From Mnemiopsis leidyi (Eukaryota > Ctenophora > Tentaculata > Lobata > Bolinopsidae): DNA of 33,619 bases. The DNA is taken from the NCBI GenBank assembly GCA_000226015.1, contig JH152895.1:120726-154344 (forward strand), in the 5' to 3' direction. The position numbers and the translations under genes are program-made. This document shows positions 9,901 through 21,900 of this stretch, piece by piece (the stretch's first letter is position 1; each line of letters opens with the position of its first letter). The notes below the pieces were generated by a model. It was given only the letters and a program-made list of their open reading frames with translations. It was not told where the DNA came from and did no database searches.

Positions 9901-12900
9901 CCAAGTTGATAATTTGGTTTTACTTTAATACTTTTAAGTTGGTAAATGTCTGTTTTTTCTGTTTGTCCGTCTGTTTTGTCGGTAAGTTTTTTTTCTGTCT
10001 GTCTTTTATTTCACGACATATTCTTGACAATATCATATGTGCTACCTTGTTCACACTGTTTTATATACATGCTTTGTTGATACCTTAGTAAGTCTATTCT
10101 ACACGTGATTCAGAAAAAAACGCAATTTATTCCACACAAAGACAAAGATAAAGTCACGTTTCAACCACAATAAATATATATTACTTAAAATCATCTTACA
10201 CACACACAACTTGTGGAATAACAAATAAAAATTATCATCATATAATATCAGAACAAATTAACGACCAATCTACATTTTACAACTTACTCATGAGATTCTC
10301 TATATTATACATAACATAATATTAACTAACTACCGTTAAATTAGGATTGCTCCACAAAAATGAATTGTCTTGGCATGAAAAAAAAATCAGTTTAAACTCG
10401 ATTTGATTATTTTTGAGTTAATTGCCCACTATTTAGAATTACGGGACACAGGAATCATTTGACAACAAATCAACTATTTTCCACTGAACCGAAACGAAAC
10501 GATTTATTTGAAATCTGTCAGAATCGTTTGTTTGTTATCAAGTTATGTCACGTGTCAAGGACGATTTAAAAATCTTGATCTTGATCGAGGTGTAAAAGCT
10601 ACAAAAATCTATAAATTGTCTCACTAGAGCCTTGTTCCTGAATTTGTATAAACATTTAAGTAAAAATTGTCCTTCAAAACCCTTAGGATAATATAAAGAG
10701 ATATAAAGGACATTTATATGTCATAGAAAATATAATAATATATATTAGCCGTTTAAACCATGCTCAAATTAAATATAACAGCTGAAGATTCATGCACCCA
10801 TCTTAGTGCAATATTTGCTTCAACTAATCCCCATACTTTCAACTATTGTAGATATAATATAAAAACCTTGGTACAAAGTGTAGAAAAGTCTAAAAAATAA
10901 AAAATAAAGAAACGTTCGTTATATCATATCAAGTGAACTCGAGTTTGGTGAATTCAATTGCTTGGTACAAATACGACAGATAGATTATTAAAATAGTCTC
11001 ATCTCGACAAATAATTACTTCATCATTTATATAAACAACGACCACAGTGCACAGTTTGATTAGGGTGTTTATAAAATCTGTTTGTTCATCTCAGGTTTAT
11101 AATGTCAATCACCGTACTATGATGCAGCGTCATCTGACAACAAAAATTGGCTTCATTTAAAGTCTTGACGTCAGTTGCAATGAAAAGTGCATCTCATAGG
11201 TAGCAAATAGACCTATCTAATAGTTTTCTGGCGTTTCCACCGAGACGACATCCTCTGAGATAAAACACCACGATTTGGCTCTTTGCCAGCTGTCTACAGT
11301 TCTTGAAGTTCTGCTGGGTCTGGGCAACAAGATCTCACCTGATAAAGATCAGATCACGTGACATGACGTCATCAACCTTCACTTCTCAGCTCCCTCCAGC
11401 TTTATACCGACGTCCACGTCAGGAGAAGTCCCGTTACTCACGTTCATCGAGTTCAGGTTCGACAGTAGACTGACAGTGTCCAACATGGCACGGTGGTTCT
11501 GGTAGATGCTTGTTATGTCCGTGGTGGCTGCGGCCGTGCCGCTGGTGCTTATGCCGCGCTGCTCCAGCAGAGCTTTCTGGTAGAGTGCGGAGAGGTTGCT
11601 GGTCGGAGGTGAGAACTTCTGCTCTGATTTGGGAGGCGTGAGGAGGCCGATGTTGGCAGGAGAAGCGAGGAGTGAAGGTACGCTGGTGGTGGGGGTGGTT
11701 ATAGTGTAGGGCGCGCTCGCGCTGCTCACAGCGCCCTCGAACAAACCTTTGTTGTTCTGATAGAACGAGGTTAGCGCCGCTTCCTTCACGTGGATGGGGA
11801 CCTGACGAAAGTGAGAGGTTTTAGCAAGGAAACACGATAATTGCCCGGGCAGGGCCAAAAGTCGTTGTGTCAAGTATTCTGAGTAGCCGTTTTATCCTAT
11901 GGCATCTCCATTTATCTTTATGGTATCTCAATTAAAAATCTTGTCGGTATCTTGTAGATGTTATGCGGCGGAGAAATAAAATCGCAGCGGAATTAACGGA
12001 GAACACCGACATTCTAAATCTGAGAAAATAATGCTGTCGGACGAGAAAAGTCGCGTCGTAAGCTAGAGCCTAGCACGTGGAGAAAGCGATAAATAATTGC
12101 TCAGAAAAATGCACGATCTAACGACTGACCGACAAAATTAAGATAAAATTGATTAGAGTAAGAAACTACGTGAAATAGATAAATGCACGCCACTATTAAA
12201 ACTTAAAAACTCTTTTCATTTACCTGTTCCTTCTTGACACTCTCCAGCAGAGCTTTGTGATTTCTGTACAGGAAGGTCAGGTGATCTGGAGAGTTGGGCG
12301 TGAAGTTGGGTTTAGCCACGCTGGTCGGAGGTGGACTCGGAGCTACTGTCTTGAAGCTGTTCTGGGGAGATAACGGGTCTAAGTTTACCGTCCTGTTTAG
12401 GAATCATTGGGGTTTCAATAAGTTTTTTTGTGATGGGTCATTGGTAGGGTTTTCATCTATCACCGCCTTATCGGATTGCTAACTTCACGACTAAATTTCA
12501 AGCCATACTGGCGTGTAATGTGCTCTGAATTCAAGCACGGTAGTTGCTATGTTAAGATCCGTCTGGAGCAACGGCAAACAGACTTAGAAATGTGTTAAAA
12601 AACGTTTGAAAGGACTTACAATTACCTGGGGAAGCATTGTCAGGGATCCCAGTGAACTGTACGACTCTGGCTCGCTGGTAACAACCGTGGGCTGGGTGTT
12701 GCTTACTACCGCACTTGCTTGATCGCTACCTCGGATATCTGGCAAATAAGCTGAAATAGTCAAACTTAAAACGAAACCACGTTCTTTATAGGGCCTCTTG
12801 ACGGAGTATTACGAAATTTCTTAAAGTCTAGTCGGGGAACAAGCAAACAGACAGAGAAACAAAATGACGGACAGATGAACAAACAAACAGACGGACAGAT

Positions 12901-15900
12901 GAACAAACAAACAGACAGACAGATAAACAAACTTACCCGAAAGTAAGAGCTTGTTGAGCTGCTTGTGGTCGATCTTGTGTAGGTGGAGTATGTGTCGGTT
13001 CATGTTGCTTCTCCAGGCGAATGTGTTCCCACAAATCGGGCAAGTGTAGGGTTTAGACTTCCTCATGATGGGTACCTGGACAGTGTCGTGTGTTAAATAC
13101 TGGAATTTGTGTTAAATACTGAAATTTGTGTTAAACACTGGAATTTGTGTTAAATACTGCAACTGTTATCGAGATCAAGACAGAGCAATGCGACGGTTCT
13201 TTTGTTTTTAAAGTTTATCTCTTAATCGCGTCCGGTGCAATCTTCTTATCAGGTATAAACTAAGGTGGATGCAGTTGTAGAATTGCTGAATATTCCCGTT
13301 ACGTAATCACATCACCAATGCAGAAAGTACACGTAAAATCTTAAAATTCTTGAACTCATTCTAGAACATTAGTCAACTGACCAGTTTCAATATGAAAAAA
13401 TTAAACAGTCAACTAAAACTCCATCACATCCTTATTCAAATGATCTTACTTTAATGGTTGGTTTTGGTTTCATCAGATGCGTCACCGAGATATGTCTATT
13501 CATGTTGGTTTTCCAGTTGAAGACCTTGTAGCAATACGGACAGATGTACTTCGTTAGGGATCCAGCGACGTTAACGGTGGGGGAAAGAGAGGGGTCTTGT
13601 CGGGCGGGATCTTGGGTGGTGGGGGTTCCGGGGGATCTGTTCTCCTGAACAAGATCGGTTCGTCAAAGTGGGAGCTACTTATTTGCGCTTAGTATAGTGT
13701 GAGTACATATCTATGTGAGCAAATTTAAAGACAAGGAAATATTGTAATCGTTATAGTAGTTAAAGTAAGAGATTAAAAGTAAAGATACCGACTATATCCT
13801 AAAAAAACTATTAATTTCAAACCAACAACAAAAAAGCTGGGGATGAAGTAACTACCGGTTGTGTAGGGCAGCAGTTCTGGCTCTGGTGATGCTCCGCGTT
13901 ATCCGTACACATCTTCTTTTCCGGAGGCTGGGAGATGTTCTCATGATCATTGTTGTTGGGTATCTCCAAACTGTTTCTAAACCGGTCCTGTGAATGGTAC
14001 ATCGTTATCATATCTGATCAAAACTTGATGTGAAGACAAAAGACAGGAGATATGTCGACAGTTAAAACCGCAAGTGTTGGAGATTTAATCAACTATTCTA
14101 TAATTATCGTTAAGCTTGTTTCAACATTGCTGGCAAAGCTAGCTGGCAATAACAAGTCACGTGACCATTGGTCACGTGACCAAGTACCTGGATAACGATT
14201 GGACGGAGAAGCCTGTCGTTTCCCTGAACCTCGTTCTCCTCTCCCATACTCTCTGTTTCTCTGCTGTCGGAGAAGACTGAGGGAGATGATCTCTCTTGGG
14301 GACCTATAATAGGGGGTTCAATTTTAAGTTCCATAATGTAAGTAATTTGCCAAAAAGAGTTTTCAATTTGTTTGAATTGCGTGCGTGTTTTTAATAAAAT
14401 GAAGAACATAAGAAATGGAAATTGTGGTTGCTAACCTGAGTTGGTAGGGGAGTTCGCTAGGGAGTTGTTGCTGTTGGCAATGTTCCAAACAGTGTTGATT
14501 CCGTCCACTGAGAAGAGACCTTCTTCTGAAGAGTTGACCAGCAGAACTTTCTCTGTAAAGAAGGAGAGTTAGTCAAACAAGATCTGAAGTAAAAAGGTAT
14601 AGAATAATAAATAGTATAGCCAGTTTCTCAAGTTAGATTCTATGATTGAGTAGAAAAATACAAAACGGTCATCAAAAGCCTTTTCTTGCTTTTAAATCGA
14701 TTTGCATTTTAACGCTGTAGAATCACTAGAAAAGCCGCACAAAACACGAACCTATATTTTCCATGACAGTAAGAATAGAGTTGTTCACCAACTGAAGCAG
14801 TGCGGTGAGCGGCACTAACGTGTCCTGCCGAGCGTAACTGAGAGCGGTCTGGCATCCTATCGTGTTGTGTGCCTCCCCGTTGTTGGACAGAGCAGAAGTG
14901 GTAGTTCCAGTCTGCATCGTCTCGGAGTCTGGGGTGGGGGGCAGCTGGAGGGGCTCGTGTGAGTTGAGAGACTCGTGGGACATGTTGTGGGTAGCCATTA
15001 CCTCCATAGCTGCTAGGGGTAAGTGAGCGGTTAGTGAGCGGTTAGTGGAATTGTGGGTTTGTTGTTAGCTTGGATATTGTTAGTGCGACTTGTAATGTAC
15101 GGTTGGGTGATTGAGGGGGTCAAAGGATTTTCTGGACATTGGATCCAACTACTGGTGCTGATACATAGATGATATAATCAACAAACACTTGAACGAGTTG
15201 TTGAGACAAGGCATGAAAATAGAAACAGGCATGAAATAAGAAATTTAAACAACAAAACAGTGTTTCAAAGAAACTGCTACTATAAAATAGCAATGTTTAG
15301 TTGAAAATGGAAGTGACTAACTGTCTATTCATCACCAGGATCCCCACCTTTTCTACAGGGAACCAACCTGGACTTTCACACGGGGGACCTACCCACCCTC
15401 AACCAATCACAGCACGCTATCCACATCACGTGATCCTACCCGACCAATCAAACCTCTCCGTTCCGCCCGACCCTGGATTTCCTTGAACAATGATTATTTG
15501 TTTAAGTTTGTTTGGGCTACTTGTCATAGCTAGGTACCCGGGTACTGAGCTCTGACTCAGAACGTTTCGCTCTCTCTCTCTGACAACTCTAGTCAAGGTC
15601 TATCATCATCCAGTTCGACTCAGCCAATTTGTCCTATCATCACCGCACTTCTTTAATCCTTGACTCATCGGTGTAATGAGTCAAGTTCAACCCGGGCAAT
15701 CCATCGAATCTGGGGATAACCGGGCACGTATGATGTTGCGAGACTGAGCCAGCCGACAACGTCTGACGTGATGTATTTGATGTTTTTCTAGAGTGGTAGA
15801 GGCGGAAGTGGGGGGGGAGAGAGCTAGGGAGGGGAGGGGATCTATTGCAGGTTCTGAAGAGAAATACCTGCTCGACTAAATTTCGCACTCTCGGCTATTC

Positions 15901-18900
15901 GATTTTTTTGAATATGAATGAAGTTTTACATACAAAAGCTAGAAGTGTTTAAACACTGCCAAAATTGCTCAAATTGGTGCCGATCTTGTGTAAAAACATG
16001 ATGTTTTTATAGACCTCTCACTCTCTAAACTAGTTATAACTCCTATCTAAATAGATGAGAAGTTATATCCGGGATAGTCTGCTCCATCTCTGGTTAAAGT
16101 TCCAACAACCACGACAGAAAAGCAGCTTGCATGTGACAAGCAGTAGAGCGACTTAAAACAACAAATAAGTTGAGAAAACTTGAATCTTGCGAAAATTCTT
16201 ATAGAAATTAAGCCATCAGCACTCTAATAAGAACCGTGTCAGAAAAGTGGAAAACGAGTTACCTATATTGCTACGGTGTAGTATGTACTCAAGACGAAAT
16301 ATGAGGAGAACAAGAGAAAACAACAACCAGCAGATGCAAGTCAGTGCAATCATACTGCTGGCTGGCTTGGATCTTTCAATTAATTACCGAAACTTCTTAA
16401 TGGACACAGGACAGATGATCGGAATGAGCCGCAAATCACATATCCTGTTAGTAATGGTGTGTGAAAAACATCAAATATTGCTCAAGTTTGGTTGGTTAAC
16501 ATCCAATCACGTGATGGAGTTACTGATGTTACGCTGATCCAGCGAATAATCGGCTGGATATATCATTTTGAAAACATCATTATACTGAAATCGATCTACA
16601 GCAAAGAAGAAAGTTAAGTTCATACATTCAGTTGAATAACTTGCTTTGTTGACAAAGACTGCAAAAGAGCAGATCGCCAAATGCTACGAGAGAGCAATTT
16701 ACAGAGCTGCAGGAAAAAGAAACGGCCGAACCAACATCAGCAATTATAAAAAACAGTTAAACAGTCGGTCAGCATCATTGTTTAATGCAATCCGTTCTTA
16801 TCAAATCGTACAAGTGTAGGTTTGCGCCGAAATACGATTAAGAGAGGCGGAGAACCCAGCATCCTCACATCCTGCTGGAAAGTCACGTGACAAATCCAAA
16901 CTTGGTCACGTGATCCCGGGTTAATTGAGAACTTTTGCTCATCTTCGTTAGAGGGAGTGATTTGAAAAGAGTAAAAAGACGCAAGAACGAACGGTGATTG
17001 TTTTTTGAATGATGTTGATCGTAAGCAGGAGAACTGCATCTTATTGAACTTGACATCTGTTGGACTATTTTTGACTTACAAGAAAAAGTGATGTTGCGAC
17101 AGTATAACAATCACATATTGGCTAAAAAGAAATGGGCAGCACCGTTGGCTGAAGTTTGGCCACTGCGCTGCGAAAGGACTAGGATGGAATCCACGTAAAT
17201 CCTGAGGAAGAAGTGGAAACCTGGTAAGTGGTACCCGCTCCACTCGGATTAGCTGCAGCCAATCAGCTTCCGACCGCATGTCACGTGACTCGCGAGATTC
17301 ACCACGTGACACAAGCGCCCTTGATTGATTCTATTTAACAATTAGCCTCCTGACCCCCCGATTTTTACATTTCCGGAACGATAAAGGATGCAGCCGGGCT
17401 GACCGATGGTCAAGGCTCCTGACCAATCAAGCTCCTTTGTTCTGGTCACATGATCGGCAGTTGCACCCTCTGATCTTACGTCCAATCGCTTTAATCAATT
17501 GCAGCTGACTCCTTTTTTTGAGCTAGCTGATGAAAATTTCCTGTTTTTGTAAGGCTACAAATAAGTGATATTGAACTGCCTCTGTTACCAAGGAAAAGAT
17601 TATTGCCATTAACAACTCTCAAATTAAAACCCTCAAAACTGCAAATAATGCGCAAAGATTTGATCTTGCAAAAGAGATCACTATGAATCCTCAATAATGA
17701 TTCCATTATGAATTATGTTGTGGCAATACTGTAATGTTATTTGGAACTCTTTTTAAATATCCAATGAAATATTTTACCGTTGGGATCAAAATCAGAGGTA
17801 TGCGGGGACGATGTGGATTAAATAATTATAGGATTGATTTCTGGATACCAAATGATCACACTAAAAGAACCGTGCCGTATTAATTTGTTTTTCGGATTAA
17901 GAAAGCTTTAAAAAATTTAAAAATATGGCCCAAATCTTACATAAAATCAACCAAACTTGAAGAGAAATCACAATGCCGCTAAAGCCTCATAATCATAGGA
18001 TGTTTAGGGATATCTCTTTAAAAGTGGACAAGCAAATTCGCGAGCTCACGCCTCCCCAAAACAAAACCAAATCATGAACCAGTAGATGATAAGGCTGGTG
18101 TCTCCCCAAAACAAAGCCAAATTATGAACCAGTAGATGATGAGGCTGGTGTCTCCACAAAACAAAGCCAAATTATGAACCAGTAGATGATGAGGCTGGTG
18201 TCTCCCCAAAACAAAGCCAAATTATGAACCAGTAGATGAGGAGGCTGGAGAGACCCCTCCTCCGGAAGTCGAGGAACGAAGCCTCATCACTCCAGCACGG
18301 TTAGGGAGGGAGAGGAAGGGATGGAGCCAGGGCTGCCCGGATGGCACTGAGACAAGGACGAGCTTTATCATTGGGAGTCGAGCGTGCCGGTCCGGCAGTT
18401 GTATGGGCCCGAATTTTACTGATAGAATTTGGTTAATTAAAATCAAGCCTTTTAGCTTAAATATTAATTAGAAATGAAGCTCAGTCCATGTGGCCAATTG
18501 AGAGTGAACTGCAACGGGGGGAAATTTACAGCAAAACATTTAAATAGAGCGAGAGAAGCGCGGAGGTCTCACATCATCTATATTAGCTCACGGCTACCCA
18601 TTGGTCCGGCCGTCTCATCAACGTCACGTGACCTCACTTTCCCTTGCTTGTATTGGTTTTCTGATTTGCTGATTTTGGTGAGGGCATCTAATTAGCTCCC
18701 TAAGTCATTGTAACAATCAACTGCTGGGAATTGTTCGAATTAAGAAAAATTATATCAGGCCGACTTTTCGATGCTGTTTTCATTTAGAGGATGAGCTAAA
18801 AAGAGCATGCCACCTGGAACCATGCAGATTTAAGAACCAAAATAAAGCGTTTTCATCGAAAGACTTTGACGAAATGCGTTTCCTCGAGCGAAAGAATTAG

Positions 18901-21900
18901 AACCAGAATTCGGCAAACAAATTTGAACAATAAGACCGCACCAAAATTACAGAACCTAACCAAAACACGGTATTGGCGGGAGAACCTGACCTGAAAAAGT
19001 AAGCTGTACAAATTGGGGAGAGTCGTTAAACAAGAATGAGATGTAACGCAGGATCGTGTATATTAAAGAGGAGACTACCACTCAATTTAAAGTAACTGCA
19101 CCTCAGTCAAACGGCTCAATGAGTAGGTTAATCCGTAAGATGAGACGTCCAGTCATCTAGTTAAAACTCTCCCCCTGCGATACAGATCGACCCCTCTGAG
19201 CAAGATCAGCACAATTCGGATCACGTTTTGGTTAGGAATTTCAGGAGGAACTCCAAAGAAAACGAGGGGAACGGTCCGCTTTGGTGGTGCTCAAAAATTG
19301 AAAATACGGACAGTGATGCCGGCTGAAAGTAAAATGATCTGAGCGGGGTCGCCTTATCACCGCATGCAGCTCGCCATCTGGTCACATGACGACGTCACGT
19401 GGTATCGTGACGTCACGTGGTCTAGTGACAAGAACCACTTCCGGACCACTGGTTCTCTACTCCACTATTCCAGTGCGCTTTGAGGAGCGCTGTTGAGATT
19501 TTCGCCCACCAGGATTACTGGATGTTATAGAGTCACCCATCCTAGTGGAACGAGCTCACCCATTGGTCTCGTTGAGTCACGTGACGACGAGATATCAGGC
19601 CCTGATTGGTCAAACGAGGACACGTGTCGGCGATAATTGCAGGGGATTGGTTAATTGCCCGGTTGACAGTTCGACGTGATTCGATTAGCACCATAGGAAA
19701 GGATTTCAGTTCATTTCATTAAGAACTAAATGATTTTTATAAAAAGAATAGCTTCGGCAAGGCTGCAAGCAGGATGCCGAGGTTATTTCTATGTATTTAT
19801 TAAATAAAATCATTAATCAATCCGGTTTGAGATTGGGGCGGGTGCAATCACGTGACCGGAGCAACAAGTAGGGATACCGGCCCGGAGTAAGGTCAGAGAT
19901 TTCAGCACCAAGCTTAGCTGGCTCTTTTTTACCAGTCGCCTTCGAGGTTGCCTTGGAATAGTCGGCGTTTATAAACATTGAGCTATTCAGATAACCACAT
20001 CTACTGTATTGAGCTAGCGGGGTAACACTCTGGACTCTTCCAAGAAATGTTTTAAAATGATGTTTTACTAATCGAATGCGATGAGAAAAAATAAATGAGA
20101 AACGAATGGTCGATGTTGAATTTATTTAATCGGTCAAAAAGACGAAACTTCCCTCTTAATCCAAAAAGCAAACACGAGTTTGAGGAACTATGAACCTGGC
20201 TATGAAAGAAGACAAGATCTAGAATCAGGGAAAACGGGAATGATCCCGTATCGGATAGAACAACAACACGCACGTGCTTACCATTAGAAGAGAGAAAACC
20301 GGAGCCTCATCATTACGAGAGATTGCGTGAACCACGCGAAATTATCATAATACAGCTCTGTCATCAACTCATACCGCAATTTTGTGGGATTTCCAGAGAT
20401 CAGACTGCCCATGATTTGGAAAGTGAAAATTGGGGTAATTAATTTTCGAATTAGAAATCTTCGGCGACCTAAAAAAAGTTTAATTCGCATGATGATAGAA
20501 ATCAAGGTAGAAGCAGCCGAGGACATGTCAGGTCGGCTTGAACTCTGACGCCATGGCTTTCAGACTGGGCCAATTACTGGAGAATTTTCGTTTGCACCAA
20601 TTACGGCATATTCATTGCGGTGAATCCGTTAAATAATCTGTAGAGCAGTATCGAGCTGCCTTCTGTAGCGGGATAATTTTTTTGATATGGGAATTGACAC
20701 AGTGGTTATGACACGCCGCCCGTTATAGACAGGGGTGTTGTTGATGTTTTTTTCCCGACGTACAAATTGTGAAAACTTGGAGGCGAGCCTATTCTCTAAT
20801 AAGCATAAAAAGGATTTAACTAAAACTCTAAAATATAACGTCAACAAAAACAACACTAGCATATAAGAGAAAACCAGTCGAAAAAGCTCGAATTAAGCAG
20901 GCTGCATGATGTCCCTGGCCCGGTGGCAGGGTAAAATCAACACCAGTCGAAAAAAGGTGGCTGGCGTCGTGTTGTCGCCGTACAAAGCTAGGAGAGCTTG
21001 ACTTACTGCACTACCGGACACTGCTCCTATAATCTTGCATATATAATACAATTTACCTCTGTTGCTGATAAGGTTCGATCAGATGACTCTTGTGCTTTGC
21101 AAAGTTATTATCAAGTGTAAGGTTGCTCTGAGCACGTTGTGCCGATCTGAGGCTTATCAGATCATCCTTGCTCAATGTATACGGTTACAAGTTTCCGACG
21201 TAATGCGCAGACCGCACCGCCCATTGGTGTCCTGCCGTCGGTTCTGCTCCGTGATTGGCTACACGTCATCACGTGACCACGGAAAATGGTACAATATTGG
21301 CTGGTTTAAACCCGTCCATTGATAACAGATGTGTGCTCCGTGATAAGAAACAGCCTGCATTTTAATTAAATATAAGACCAATCTCGCTATCGTTTTTGTG
21401 CTTATTATTTCATCCCAACGGAAATCACATGAGCGATGATTTATCTATATATACGCACGTCAAGATTGCTGATGTTTCCACCCATTAGTCCCATTTATAT
21501 ACCCTTAAAATTTTAGATCATCAACCAAGAAAGGGGGTGAGAAAGACTTAATACGATTTTGAATCATTTTTAGAATCGTGCCAAATCGGTCACAGGCACC
21601 TCACGTAAAGAATCTGTAATCAGAAGAAAAAAAAACGGAAAATTGCTAATCGTATTAAATCTTTGAAGGAACGCCCGAACAGATGCAAACTTTTGTTACA
21701 GATTACAATTTCTCAGAGCTTGTCATGTGACTGGAGGGGAGAACGTGACCGCCAGGCTGTAGTCTCGTTCCGTCCCGGTCCGAGGAGAGATTACAATATG
21801 CTTGAAACTGATACAGGGGAGTGGGATGTTGTAGATTGTGAGCGGTGTGGTGGAATACAGCTTTTGTTGTTGTGGTGGAATACAGCTCTTGTTGTTGTTA

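Larger units (their letters stand above)
15015..18050. other. Region upstream of the nested gene start, no exon recognised
   Basis: Small open frames here have no domain and no supporting splice sites. Contains E-box/CCAAT composites listed separately and further CACGTG sites near 16509, 16884 and 16906. The nested gene's promoter and 5' UTR are expected somewhere in or beyond this stretch. Confidence 0.5.

Noticed and set aside
12294-12482. Gly/Leu-rich plus-strand frame resembling a membrane peptide
   Set aside because: Antisense shadow of nested-gene exon 8 and adjacent intron.
15301-15486. 61-residue Pro-rich plus-strand frame
   Set aside because: Chance frame across a CCAAT/E-box composite; no start context, domain or splicing.
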